Origin: Beta vulgaris subsp. vulgaris
Taxonomy: Eukaryota > Streptophyta > Magnoliopsida > Caryophyllales > Amaranthaceae
Length of the DNA: 64,000 nucleotides
Direction: 5' to 3'
Assembly: GCF_026745355.1 (NCBI RefSeq)
Contig: NC_079206.1
Coordinates: 33,610,653 to 33,674,652 of the forward strand
Shown here: in pieces, positions 1 to 11,150 of the stretch
How the letters are laid out: the number at the start of each line of letters is the position of its first letter
Numbering within the stretch: the stretch's first letter is position 1
The notes under the pieces: generated by a model
What the model was told of the DNA's origin: nothing
What the model saw: only the letters and a program-made list of their open reading frames with translations
The model's database searches: none
Translations under genes and position numbers: made by a program

Positions 1-171
1 AGGCCGATTGTAACTAAGAGAAGCTAATGTGGTTCGTAGATGGTCTAGATTGCGGTTTTCGGATGCGAGAAGATAAGTTTGAGTGCGTTGGAGTTGAAGG
101 AACGATGATATTGAAGATTATTTTCTTTGTGGGACCAAGCAGAATCTCGCTTGCCCACAAGGCGCACGCCT

Positions 172-187
172 AAGCGAGATCTCGCTT
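172..187. repeat. Perfect 16-bp palindrome in LTR
   Basis: AAGCGAGATCTCGCTT is its own reverse complement. It is followed by 'gtccgtgca', and a sister palindrome 72 bases further on is followed by 'gcccgtgca', so the two are variants of one repeated unit. Confidence 0.8.
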
Positions 188-243
188 GTCCGTGCATAAT
201 TGCAAATCAAATCTTCAAAACCTTCTGTTTTGCGCGCGTGCCT

Positions 244-259
244 AAGCAGAATTCTGCTT
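244..259. repeat. Second perfect 16-bp palindrome in LTR
   Basis: AAGCAGAATTCTGCTT is a perfect palindrome. It shares its outer AAGC/GCTT arms with the palindrome at 172-187. A hybrid, imperfect version lies at about 136-152. The centres differ but both keep dyad symmetry. Confidence 0.8.
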
Positions 260-1440
260 GCCCGTGCACGATCTTGCATGCCTGTGCAACTTCTCGCTCG
301 GCCATGCACGCTGTTGCCCGACTATTTTCGCGACTTTTAATTATTTCTTTTTTTAGTTTAAGGAGGCATTATTATGTTTTGTTAAACAAACTTTTGAGCA
401 CTTTTTCATTATTAGAGAATATATTATTACTTTTAGAGAGCTTTTGAGAGAAGGACTCCATTATTGAATCTTGAATTCTACAAGTTTGATCCATTCAAGT
501 AAAGACTAAGTTTTTCTAATCTCTTATTTTCCTTTATTATTATTATGTCTTTCAATTTATTTATCAATTGCTTTGTTGTTTCAATTATGAGTGAGTAGTT
601 TTATAATCTAGGGTTAAGTTAATCCCTAGCAATGATTAATATATGAAACCCTCCCATAATCCCAATTTGATGTGATTAATTGTTCTTGCTTGATTGAATT
701 GTTCTTATTTTCATTATCATACTAGGGATATGTGATTTTGAATTGATTCCTTATGTCTTGTTTTCAATGGGAATTGAATCTAGATGGATTTGTTGATTTT
801 AATCAAGAGTATGAATATCTCTATGGGAATAATTAGATAGGATTACTAGGAATTTATTTGTGATGCCATGTTTTAATGTCTCTTTCTTGCATGATACCAT
901 GGGAATATGCTTGATTGCTTGTTTAGAGTAGCCATTGGTACTCGGGAGAGATCTTTGGTAGTTATAGAGTGCATTACTCCTTTTGAATCATTGATTATGT
1001 TTATTGGGATGGAAGTTATTCATGTTTTATTCATGCTAGTGGGGATACTTAATTCTAGATGTATTTATTGGTTGATTATACCTTGTGTGTTCTTAGTAGT
1101 TGTCATAATTTAGCATTATTATTAGTTCAACACCTTTTTCATCATTGCTTGTCACTTTTTTAGTTAAATTGAGTCGGGATTTTTAGTGTTTGATATCGTT
1201 TGTCCCTGTGGATTCGACCTTGACTTACCCTGCTACATAGTTAGGAGGACTAGTTATGAATTTATTTTTGTTAGGTGCACGACACGCCTATCAAAGATAG
1301 CATCAACAAACAATTTCTCATGAAGTTACTATAACACTAAGTTCGCGCATTATGAACCATAAAAATCATATATTCATGCATGAATGACTATTCACATTAA
1401 TAATCAAATAAGGATAAAATGAAATCAATCACAATAAATA

Positions 1441-1607
1441 AAATATTCCCCTTTTCGCGTACTAAAATATATTTTTACACTCAACTCAAATAACTGAATA
1501 ATAACTTTTATTCCTCGAACGATAATAAGAATATAAAATATTCCCCTTTTCGCGTACTAAAATATATTTTTACACTCAACTCAAATAACTGAATAATAAC
1601 TTTTATT
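1441..1607. repeat. Tandem duplication, 95-bp period
   Basis: A 72-base block at 1441-1512 recurs at 1536-1607 with no difference I can see. The 23 bases between the copies are not repeated intact afterwards. It looks like a recent local duplication. Confidence 0.85.
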
Positions 1608-1764
1608 AAGAATATTTTTCCAATCCAAAATGATCAACTTATTCCTCGATAACATAAAGATGCTAAATAAGGAAATTTAAACAATTATAAGTTAGCTACT
1701 TATTCAACTACTAACCTTAAAACACAAATAGATACTCTATGGAGTTACATTATCATTCTAATGC

Positions 1765-2161
1765 TTATATGCTTTTACTTTTATGGAGTAAACGTTTCAT
1801 CTTCAAAGTCTCAGAATCTTCACTATAATAATAATCATCTGAATTTTTAGGTCTAAAAGATCTTCGAATCCTTTTGGGATGATGTTCGTTTTCATCCAAC
1901 TCTGAATCAATCACATTGCTCCGATAAGGTCTCCAAGTATTACTGTAGATTTCCTTTCGGGTTTGCCCTCTAGTATGATGAAACTCTTGAATTACTTCAT
2001 ATATCGTTAACAGGGATGTCTACTTTTAACACATAACACATAATAATCTTTATGCTAGTGTAGCTATTACTGCCAGACTTATGACCTCCATCACTCTCAT
2101 CATCACTCAACATAATAGGGTTGTAGTAGCTCCCTACTCTAGTATTTTCTCTATCTGACAT
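1765..2161 (-). pseudogene. Broken acidic ORF, possible small gag-like protein of a non-autonomous element
   Basis: On the minus strand an ATG at 2161 opens a hydrophilic reading frame with an acidic run (LSDDESDGG) that stops at about 1997. The next frame continues for roughly 75 codons to a TAA at 1765 and is also highly charged, with a basic HHPKRIRRSFRPK stretch followed by an acidic tyrosine-rich stretch. A single one-base shift near 2000 would join the two parts at roughly 130 residues. The start is about 500 bases from the primer-binding site at 31791-31803 once the Sirevirus is removed, which is where a gag start is expected. I see no zinc knuckle or known domain. It could be chance coding in AT-rich DNA, and no function is assigned. 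Confidence 0.35.
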
Positions 2162-2290
2162 GGCTACAAATCTATAACAAATAAATATAGCTTCTAATAG
2201 ATATTTGGTTCTCTCACTTAACGTAATTTTCAGTAATAAATAATAAGTCAGCACAACCAGAAATATAAGCATAAGAATATAAACAGTTAG

Positions 2291-3435
2291 TGTTATTTCA
2301 CTATTTTGATAATGACATATAATTAAAGTTTACATGGGTTTTATTAGTTTATTATGTTAGAAGTAATTTTTATATGTCTTAGATTTATTTTTCTGGTTTT
2401 GTTTATTTTATTTTGTTTGATTTATTCTTTCTAGTTTTAATTAGTTTAGTTATCTTTAGATTTCACAAATAACATGTTAAATAACTTATGAAGAATTGAT
2501 TAAGTGTTTAATCAAGATTAAGTTTTTATAACTTATTTGTGATATCCGGATTAATATTATGGATGTAACAAATTGAATATATTAAGGTTCCATAATATTG
2601 TGTTGAGTTAGTGTGTGTGCAGCATCTTTCGGTTGCCTACAATCTAGGAGCCGCAAATCACTAACCTAAGATGCGCTTAAAAATAGAACGTTGAGGTAGT
2701 TCCTACATTTTAGGAACCACAACAACCACTCTATTTTTATGGCGTGTGAACGTGGATAAGTGGCTACGTTTAAGGAAGCCAACTGTCAACGAAATTATCA
2801 ACGGACATATTGTGGAGAAGTGGCTGAAACTACTTGGGATAATGGAGAAGATCTTGAGAAGATCGTGGAGAAGAATTCGAGAAGAAAAAGGTCCCTACAA
2901 ATAGATTTTGTATATGTCTAAAATATACTTTCAGAATTTTATTGTAATATTCTTAGAGAAAGTACATTCGGTTTTCTTTTCTTTAGAAATTGATGTATTA
3001 TAGATTGGGTTGAGTGAATCTAAGTCTGTAATCATTTTGAGAGAAAAGAGAAAGAAAGAGAAGAAGAAAGAAGAAAGAGAAAAGACTTTGAGTGAAGTCA
3101 AGGAAAGTCAACTGTTCAGGGGGAACAGGCTGACAGGGAACCAGTTCCTAGAGGAACAGAGTTGGTCCAAGTTTAGGTTGTACAAAAGAGAGTCTTTTGG
3201 CCTAAAAGTTATTAAAGAGAATTGAGTCAAAATCCCTCGTGGTCAAGGTTTTTCTTCCTATTGGGCCTAGGAAGTTTTCCTTGTAAAAATCTCGTGTTCC
3301 TAGTTCTTTCTTAATTCATGCAATTATTTCTTTCTTACTTAATCATTCTTTTATTTCCGCAAAAAGTTTGAAAATCTCTCCAACTACAATTCACCCCCCT
3401 CTTGTAGTTGCTTAAGTGTTCGTCCAAGACTAACA
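2291..3435 (+). repeat. Sirevirus 5' LTR
   Basis: It starts TGTTATTTCACTATTTTG and ends in TAACA just before the primer-binding site, about 1145 bp long. It matches 15606-16376 plus 31016-31396 with substitutions and small indels. Near 2696-2718 it contains an inverted pair 'gttcct...aggaac', and near 3120-3160 several more copies of the same motif. Confidence 0.9.
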
Positions 3436-3437
3436 AT

Positions 3438-3449
3438 TGGTATCAGAGC
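3438..3449 (+). other. Primer-binding site, initiator tRNA-Met type
   Basis: TGGTATCAGAGC follows two bases after the 5' LTR. This is the usual plant copia site complementary to the 3' end of initiator methionyl-tRNA, and it primes minus-strand DNA synthesis. Confidence 0.9.
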
Positions 3450-3496
3450 TAGTTCCTCCAAAATCAGTTAACACTGAGGAGCTAGTTCCTGGAAAG

Positions 3497-5245
3497 ATGA
3501 ACACATCAGGAGAAAGATTGGAAGAAGGTTACTCAACTCAGCGTCCCAATGTTTAATGGCAAGTATTATCCATACTGGAAGAATCGTATGGAAATTTTAT
3601 AAGGCCGAAAATTATCAAGTTTGGAGAGTAATAGAGATTGGTGACTTCGAAGTCACAGAGAAAAATGAAAAAGGTGAAGAATCCCCAACCACTCTCCAAA
3701 TATGATAAGATGACTTCGACAAGATGGAGATGAATAACTTGGCCAAAAAGATTCTCCATGTGGTCTTGGTCCCCATGAACACAATCGAATCATGGGATGC
3801 AAATCAGCCAAGCAAATGTGGGAACTTCTTCAAGTTACTCACGAAGGAACAAACGAAGTCAAGATCAAAGATTGACATGCTCATGCACAAATATGAGCTA
3901 TTTCAAATGAAGCCTAAGGAGTCTGTTCAAGAGATGCTCACAAGATTCTCCAACATCATAAATGAACTTGAATTTCTAAATAAGATCATCACTCCCGAGG
4001 AACAAGTACGAAAAGTTCTAGAATTCCTCAGGATGAAAAATGGATGGCAAAGGTCATCCTGCTTGAAACAAAGATTTCACCACATTCAATATCGAGCAAC
4101 TTTCCGGTTCCTTGTTGACTCATGAAATCCATCTAGGAACTCATGAAGTTGACTCTAATAGCCTAAGGCTTGGCTCTCAAGTCCGATGATTGGAGGATTC
4201 AAAACTGATGATGAAGAGGCAGCATGATCGTGAAAAGATTCAAAAAGTTCTTCAACAAGAACTACAAAGGAAGAACTGAAAAAGCCAGGAAAGTTAAGTG
4301 TCACAAGTGTGGAAGTCCGGATCACTTCATAAAGGAATGCCCTCTCTGGGAAAATGAAAAGAGCAAAGGAAAGTACAAGGAGAAGGGAAAGGACAACAAA
4401 AACCTTTCTCAAAAGTTGATATGAGAAGGGCCATGGTAGCTCCTGGGGAGAATCCGATTCAGACGAGGAGCAGGAACAACCAGAAGAGGAAACCTCATTT
4501 ATGTCTCATGGAAAAACAGACGAAGAAGAACTTGCCAAACAACAAGGTACGCATAAATGTTATTGAAGAAGAGTTAAAAGAACTTTCAAAGAATCAATTA
4601 ATAAAACTACTTTTGGAAACTTAGATGACTACAAGGCCATTTGCGTTAGAGAAGAAAATTTAGAAAAAGCCTTAGAAGTCACCAAAGGTCATTCAAATTG
4701 GTTTAAAACAGTAAATGCAAACATTGAGGAAAGATTCTTTGAAGTCTTTGATGAAAACCGACGTATTCGAGAAGCTTTTGAAAATGCTAAAAATGAAAAT
4801 TATTTCTTGAATATGGAAATGGCTGAATTGAAACTATTCGTTCCTGAAGGAACCAGTTCCTCTATAAATACCAGATCCGAGTTCGAAAAGTTAAAATTCG
4901 AACATGAAAAGGTTTTAAGTAAATATCTGGTACTTAAAGAGAAAATGGAATCTTCAAGAAGACTCTTCCTGATCCAGTAAGTTGGATACAAAAATATAAA
5001 AATGAAGGAAGAAGTGGGCTAGGTTTCAATCACAAGAAGAAAAACAAAATGAAAAAAATATGTTGATCTTCCAAGCAGCCGAATATGCTCTTACTGTGGG
5101 AACAGTGGACACTTAGTGTCTGACTGTTCCTCCAGAGAAGAACATATTGAAATGAGGACCCACTTAGTTAAACAAGTTTGGAAAGTAAGAGAAATACAGC
5201 CCGACAGAGGAACCCAAGTCAAACTGGGTTCCTACCACTGACTGA
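3497..5245 (+). pseudogene. gag: Sirevirus gag, frameshifted
   Basis: Gag forms the virus-like particle that packages element RNA. The ATG at 3497 opens MNTSGERLEE, and a shift near 3548 is needed to continue into the FNGKYYPYWKNRM region typical of the copia gag start. The body (3724-4125) contains the helical part ending in 'SVQEMLTRFSNIINEL'. A CCHC zinc knuckle, CHKCGSPDHFIKEC, lies at about 4299-4340. A second, CSYCGNSGHLVSDC, lies at about 5087-5128 in another frame. Two knuckles are more than most copia gags have and fit Sireviruses. At least four frame changes and a stop at 4622 break the frame. The copy is non-functional as read. Confidence 0.8.
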
Positions 5246-5274
5246 TTGCTTTGATACAGGCTAAAGTGAGGGGG

Positions 5275-5528
5275 AACAACCTGTGGTACCTCGATGCGGT
5301 TGTTCTAAACACATGACAGGAGATAAAGAGAAATTTCTCTCGCTTTCAGCCTATGATGGAGGAACTGTGACCTTCGGAGACAATCTTACCGGTAACATAG
5401 TTGCAATTGGGAAGGTAGGAAAGTCTAAGTCACATTCCATAGACAATGTATTTTTGGTCGAGGGTTTAAAACATAATCTGCTTAGTATTCTCAATTTTGC
5501 GACAAAGGGAACATGTAAATTTTACTGA
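5275..5528 (+). pseudogene. Sirevirus protease remnant
   Basis: The aspartic protease cleaves the Gag-Pol polyprotein. The segment reads WYLD, then a one-base shift, then CGCSKHMTGDKEKF and a beta-rich stretch with FGDN and 'VEGLKHNLLSI', which is the usual copia protease to pre-integrase pattern. The catalytic D-S-G is broken: the frame changes right at the Asp, and the residue before Gly reads Cys rather than Ser. A stop follows at 5526-5528. Confidence 0.75.
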
Positions 5529-6564
5529 TGAACATGTTGTAGTAAGTAATGCAGGAACAGGTACCAAAACTAGAAGGAACAAGGAAAGGGAAACCTACGT
5601 TGTTGACTCAACCTTGTTCCTAGGAACAATCTAACGTGTTTAAGTCCTCGAAATGAACCACTTCTTTGGCATAAAAGATGTGGTACGCAAGTATGACATT
5701 ACTCCAGAAGCTAAGTGGTAAGGACTTGGTGTTGGATTACCAACTATCAAAGTCCAAACCATGAAGTTTGTGGACCCTGTGAAAAGGTAAACAAGTTAGA
5801 TCCTCGTTCAAATCAAAGAAAATGGTAAGCACACAAAGTCCCTTGAATTGATTCATATGGACTTGTGTGGCCCTGTTCGAATCCAAAGTCGATCTGGTAA
5901 GAGATATGTGCTTGTATAGTTGATGATTTTTCAAGATACACTTGGGTTATTTTTCTCCATAGCAAAGATGAGACATTTGATGAATTTGTTAACTTTGCTA
6001 AAAGAACTCAAAGAATAAGTGGTTTTAAAATTAAGCACTTGCGTTCTGATCATGGTAAGGAGTTTGAAAACTCCAAATTTGATGAGTTTTGCAAAAACAA
6101 AGGTCTTGATCACAACTTCTCAGCTCCTAGAACTCCACAACGAAAATGGCTGGTAGAACGGAAATCGCACTTTGGAGGACATGGCAAGAACAATGATCAT
6201 AGCAAGCAATCTTCCGAAGAATTTCTGGGCTGAAGCAGTGAATACGGCATGCTACATAATCAATAGAGTCATGCTAAGACCTATTGTCTTGAAGACCCCT
6301 TATGAGCTATTCAAAGGAAGAAAACCCAATATCCCATACTTTAGAATCTTTGGCTGTAAATGCTTTGTACATAACAATGGTAAAGACAATTTAGGAAAGT
6401 TTGATGCTAGAAGCGATGAGGCTGTTTTTATTGGATATGCTTTAAGTAGTAAGGCATATAGAGTTTACAACAAACGAACAATGTGTGTTGAGGAAATGTC
6501 CATGTTATTTTCGATGAAACTAACTCTCTGCAGGAACCAAGTCATGAAAATGACTTTGAAATAG
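5529..6564 (+). pseudogene. Sirevirus integrase (GAG-pre-integrase and catalytic core), frameshifted
   Basis: Integrase inserts element cDNA into the chromosome. The zinc-binding pre-integrase part (about 5640-5790) is badly decayed but still shows 'NEPLLWHKR' and 'CGPCEKV'-like pieces in shifting frames. The core is clearer. A first Asp lies in the 'LIHMDLCGPV' region near 5850-5870, a second in LRSDHGKEF (about 6036-6062), and the Glu in a VERK context near 6150. It continues as LEDMARTMIIASNLPKNFWAE and the GCKCFVHNNGKDNLGKFD region to 6562. Frames change near 5925 and near 6150. Confidence 0.8.
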
Positions 6565-6889
6565 GACTGACTCGTATTGAGGAGTCAGTAAACATTGATG
6601 AGGAACTAACACCTGCAGGAACCGACAAAAAGCATATTTCTGAAGAAGAGATAGCTGTTCCTGACCCTGTTATACATGAGGAACATGCCCCAGAAATTCA
6701 TCCAGTAGACGAGACAAATGAAGCTCCTCAATCTGGAGGAGCAGAGACAAGAAGATTTGAACCAAGACCTTGGAAACACTTAAAATCCCATCCATTGGAT
6801 TTAATAGTAAGTGATATTGAAAAGGGAACTCAAACGAGATCCCAACTGAAAAAATTTTGTGCTTTCCATGCCTTTTTGTCTATGACAGA

Positions 6890-7620
6890 ACCACGAGATC
6901 ACAATGATCCCTACTGGAGTCTGACTGGATAAACGCCATGCAAGAGGAACTGAATGAGTTTCAGAGGAACAAGGTCTGGCACCTTGAGACCAAGCCTAAA
7001 AACCAAAAGGTGATTGGACTAAAATGGGTCTTCAGGAACAAGCTAGACGAGCATGGAACAGTCATAAGAAACAAAGCCAGACTCATAGCCAAAGGGTAAA
7101 TCAACAAGAAGGTATTGACTTTGATGAAACCTTTGCTCCTGTAGCTAGAATAGAAGCAATAAGAATTTTGATTGCCTTTGCATCATTCATGGGTTTTAGG
7201 TTGTACCAAATGGACGTCAAATGTGCATTTTTAAATGGATATTTGGTTAAGACGTCTATGTGGAACAACCTCTGGTTTTGAAAACCGGATCTTCCTAATC
7301 ATGTCTATAAGCTAGATAAAGCTCTTTATGGGCTTAAGCAAGCTCCTAGATCATGGTATGAAAGACTTTAAAATTCTTACTTTCTAATGACTTTCTAGGA
7401 GGCAAAGTTGATAGGACCCTGTTCCTTCGATCCAAAGGAACAAACATCCTATTGGTTCAAATTTATGTGGATGATATTATTTTTGGTGCAACTAACGAAT
7501 CTCTTTGTAAAGAATTTGCTGAGTTAATGCGTAGTGAATTTGAAATGAGTATGATGGGAGAGTTAAACTTCTTTCTTGGTTTGCAAATCAAGCAAACTGA
7601 AAAAGGAACATGATCCATCA
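6890..7620 (+). pseudogene. Sirevirus reverse transcriptase, frameshifted
   Basis: The RT copies element RNA into DNA. In order I see WINAMQEELNEFQRN (6926 on), [14 protein letters not shown], then after a shift [21 protein letters not shown] and [14 protein letters not shown] (7117-7248), LYGLKQAPRSWYERL (about 7324-7370), and the catalytic YVDD in IYVDDIIFG near 7465-7490, followed by GELNFFLGLQI. The order and motifs are those of copia RT. At least three frameshifts make the copy inactive. Confidence 0.85.
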
Positions 7621-7639
7621 ACAAAAATACGTAAAAGAG

Positions 7640-8383
7640 TTAATTGAAAAAATGACTGGATCAAGCAAAAACAAACCATACTCCTATAGGAACAGGTACA
7701 AGGTTAGATGAGGATCAAAGTGGTAAGTCCGTAGATCAGAAACTCTATAGAGGTATGATTGGCTCCTTACTTTATCTAACTGCTAGCAGGCCTGATATAT
7801 CCTTTAGTGTTGGTTTATGTCAAGATTCCAATCAAATCCTAAGGAATCCCATTTGACAGCTGTTAAAAGGATTCTTAGATATTTGAAAGGAAGTGATGAC
7901 CTTTGTTTGTTCTATCCTCGAAGTGACATCTTTGATCTAGTAAGCTATTCCGATGCTGACTACGCTGGAGACTTGGTGAATGACAAAAGTACATCGGGTA
8001 TTATCCAGTTCCTGGGATCAAGCTTGGTTACTTGGAGTTCAAAGAAACAAAACACCGTTGCTCTTTCCACAACAGAAGTTGTATACGTGGCAGCTGCTGC
8101 ATGCTGTTCTCAGGTATTGTGGATCAAGCAATAGGTACGTGACTTTGGCATTAAATTCAAGTGTGTTCCTATATTCTGTGATAACACTAGTGCAATTTGC
8201 ATTTCTAAGGATCCAGTTCATCACTCTAGAGTCAAGCATATTCACATCAGACATCATTTCCTAAAAGACAATGTAGAGAAGGGATTAGTCAAAGTTGATT
8301 TTTATCCTACTGAAAATCAAATAGCTGACATATTGACAAAACCTCTATCTAGGGATAGGTTTGAAAAGATACGCTTGGAACTC
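7640..8383 (+). pseudogene. Sirevirus RNase H, truncated by an insertion
   Basis: This domain removes the RNA strand during reverse transcription. Recognisable pieces are MIGSLLYLTASRPDI (near 7755), SYSDADYAGDLVNDKSTSG (about 7943-8000), TVALSTTEVVYVAAAA (a Glu normally found in STTEAEY is replaced by Val) and, after a stop at 8132, IFCDNTSAICISKDPVHHSR. The frame runs on through ADILTKPLSRDRFEKIRLEL and is then cut at 8380-8383, where sequence identical to 12427 onwards begins. Confidence 0.85.
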
Positions 8384-9192
8384 GTCGCCCATGCCACGAT
8401 TATAACTGCCCACGGGTAACCGCTTGCCAAGTCGAGAGTAATCGCCCGTGACAATCGACGCAACCGCTCATCGTCCGACGAAACTACTCGCCATGTCAGC
8501 GTAACCGCTTCTGTGGAGTGGGAGTGTGCTCTCTCACACTCCTTATAACCGTTTCCCCTTTTCAAGGAGATATGGGGCAACGTGGGTGGTTACTATAACC
8601 ACCCACTACTCTGGGTAACTTCCCTCAACCGCTCCTTAGAGTAAGGAACTACTTGTCAGCACTAAGCATGCGTTAGTAACTGCCACCAAGTCACTACGCC
8701 ACGCCTTTTATAACTGACGGGCGGTTACCATCGTATGATAACCGCTCCATAGATCCCTGCGTCAGCCGTAGCCTTGGTAACCGCCACCAAGTCACCAAGC
8801 TACTTAGTCAACCACAGTTGGGCGGTTACCAACGTCTAGTAACCGTCTCCCATAATTCCACAACATGGGTATTTGTGTGACCGCTATGCTAAGGATCCCC
8901 TGACGCTGGTTTTAATGGGTGAACCCATCAACACCGTGCGTCGCGCTACCATGCGAGAATTAACGGAACCGTCCTCAGGTTTACTCGCACGTTTCGCTTC
9001 GTGCGCCCCTCTTGGACCTTGTCCCTTCTCGTAGGTTATTCAGCTTGGACAGGCAAGGGTCAAGTATAACTCTCTAGTCGTCACGACACTCGAGATCTAT
9101 ATATCTTAACCCCCATGGCCTCGTCCAACGTCTAGCATTGCGCCTAGACGTAGTCGGCTCCTAAACGAGTGCCGACAAAAGTGACGGTTACA
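8381..9192 (-). repeat. Left (3') LTR of the inserted element, truncated
   Basis: It matches 12427-13240 nearly base for base and ends in GGTTACA. It is unusual in carrying many short 'taaccgc/gcggtta' elements, more than ten in 800 bp by eye, within a GC-richer block. The junction with Sirevirus sequence at 8380 shares only a few bases with the other copy. Confidence 0.8.
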
Positions 9193-9215
9193 AACCTCCC
9201 CCACTAAATGGAGGT
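9193..9215 (-). other. Polypurine tract of the inserted element (minus strand)
   Basis: The plus strand reads 'aacctcccccactaaatgg'. On the minus strand this is a purine-rich tract ending in GGGGGAGGTT directly before the LTR start TGTAACCGTC. That is the expected position for the plus-strand primer, and it sets the element's orientation. Confidence 0.75.
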
Positions 9216-11150
9216 CTGACGTCCTCGTCAGATTTAACCACTGAAGCAATTTGTCGAGGGGGTTTCTCCCTCGCTCAAAGTCCTCATAAGTAGTCGTCAC
9301 TTTCTTTACAAACTCGTTTTCCTCATAACGAGTTCCCTTGATCCCATGCCTTTCATGATCCTCAACTGATCAACGGCATTCGCACCCGTGCGAGCCTTGG
9401 ATTTTATCCATCTCGTGGTTCTTAATCGCAAGCCAATGGGATCAACCATAACCTCTTCGCCATTATTTCCTTCAAGCCGGCATAGGAATCCATGGCTTTA
9501 CTTCCCACATCAATGGAAGTAATCATCCGAGGTACCTCCCTTTCCACGGAGGAGGGGCATCTTCCCCTTTTCCAAAAGTCTCCCTTATCACGGGTCTCTT
9601 TTGGAGCGATTGATGACCTTAACCCGTCATCCAGTCGCATGCTTGAGTGCTCATGTGCCCGAGTACCACATGCAGCCTTTTCCTCAAGACTTGGGTTAAA
9701 AACCGTTAACCCGTGTCGACAATAATCGTCATTGTTACGCTCGACACACCGAGGCCAACCGCCTCTTGGGCCCGTCCACTCTCATCACCTGAGAGTATCC
9801 CACCGGTCCCTTACCCTCTCTTAGGGTTTTTCCCCAAATTACAAGTTCAAGTTGGAACTGAAATTTGGTGAGGAGAGACAATGTTGACGCATGGAAGACC
9901 TCACACGGTTCTATCCACCGATTGTACTCCCCCGAGGTCACTACCTCTTAGATCCGTCCACTCTCCTAACCCGAGAGTGTCCAACAGATCTCTTACCCTC
10001 TCTTAGGGTTTTCCCCAAAATTACTAGTTCGATCCGGAACTATAATTCGGTGAGGAGAGACAATGCCCATGCATGGAAGACCTCACACGGTTCTATCCAT
10101 CGATTGTGCTCCCCCAAAGACATTTCTTGGAATGAAAATTTTATTAGACCAAGCTTCGGTCCATACGAGTAAGTATTATCGCTTACTTCGCTATGATTCC
10201 GAGGTCTAACGCATCCCGGTCGAGTTTAGGATATACTTGCTCCAGTCTCTCCGTGTGAGGTTAGCCCCTCGCACTTCGCTGGCAACAAGTAGACACTCCC
10301 CAAACTTCGACGATGTTGCGGAGATAAACTCTCGCATGCCTACAAACGGCAGGCAAATCTTTCATTCCTTGTCTTTCGGCCTCTGCCGAAGTAACCGAGA
10401 ATCAAATCTCTATGCCCCTACAAACAGTAGGTATGTTCACCTTCGATTCTTCGAACTTCGTCGAACGTCCAAGGTTGAACACTTCCGCTATTTAATGGTA
10501 GATGTCTCGGAATTCACTGAAGTTACGAGATCAAACACTCGTGGGGGTCACTATTCGTGAATTCCTCCATCCTACCTTCGCGGAATATGTTTATGTACTC
10601 GTTAGGCCTTGGTTAATACATAAGTTAATACTTTTATTTTCGGGGCAACGACCATTGATTTCCATGTTTTGGCTTGATTACCATGACTCCATGTTCATGC
10701 TTCGTCCAAAGGAACTGGCGTAACCCACAACATAATTGCCGAGAGAATGGACTCAATCCAGACTTTCGGGTTCCCTTTAGGTTAGAGACATGAACAAGGT
10801 CAACAAGCACTACATTTTACATCAAAAGCGTTCCTCTCTAATTCATTGTTTAGCCCTTTTGACAGAACCATGGGTCATCCCAACTTGCATTGGTTCAGAT
10901 GGGCCCAAATCTGACTAGCTTTAAACTCGCGAGCAATGCGGCTCCGAGACAATGAAAATAAAGTATAACCAAGCCACTTTCATAAACATTAATACAACAA
11001 TCCATACATTGAAATTCGAATATCAAAATAAAGGAAATAAACCAACATCTTTAACAACAACGAAATATACCAAAGCAAACACAACTTAAACAAATCTGAG
11101 ATAAGAGGGGGAAGGGGAGGCTTCACCCAGCACACCAGCCGCCAACCATC
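9216..11150. other. Non-coding internal region of the non-autonomous element
   Basis: Apart from the 182-bp duplication I see no protein-coding signal here. Short ORFs on both strands show no domain and no consistent frame. The sequence is GC-richer than its surroundings. Confidence 0.6.
9762..10125. repeat. 182-bp tandem duplication inside the non-autonomous element
   Basis: The block at about 9762-9943 is repeated at about 9944-10125 with scattered substitutions. Both copies contain 'ctctcttagggtttt', 'gtgaggagagacaatg' and 'cctcacacggttctatcca' at an offset of 182. No ORF is conserved between the copies. Confidence 0.8.

Larger units (their letters stand above)
1..1293 (+). repeat. 3' part of an LTR (plus orientation)
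   Basis: The segment has no credible ORF. It closes with a stretch, about 1200-1293, that resembles the end of many plant Ty3/gypsy LTRs: a 'ccctgtggattcgacc' block followed by 'cgacacgcctatca'. TATCA at 1289-1293 would be the LTR terminus and 'aagat' after it a possible target duplication. I do not see the LTR start, so it may lie outside the window, and I cannot tell a solo LTR from a 3' LTR. Between 130 and 320 there is a GC-rich block with repeated 'aagc..gcttgccc' units and two perfect palindromes. Confidence 0.5.
1294..2290 (-). mobile_element. Leader/internal part of a minus-strand LTR element
   Basis: This AT-rich segment is cut off on the left by the LTR end at 1293 and on the right by the Sirevirus insertion at 2291. 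The matching right half is 31397-31805, which ends in a primer-binding site and a 5' LTR reading leftwards. Joined without the Sirevirus, the segment is the 5' internal part of that minus-strand element. The only coding signal in it is the broken ORF at 1765-2161. Confidence 0.5.

Noticed and set aside
9106..10723. Series of 60-107-codon ORFs in the non-autonomous element
   Set aside because: They overlap on both strands, show no domain and do not line up between the 182-bp duplicate copies.
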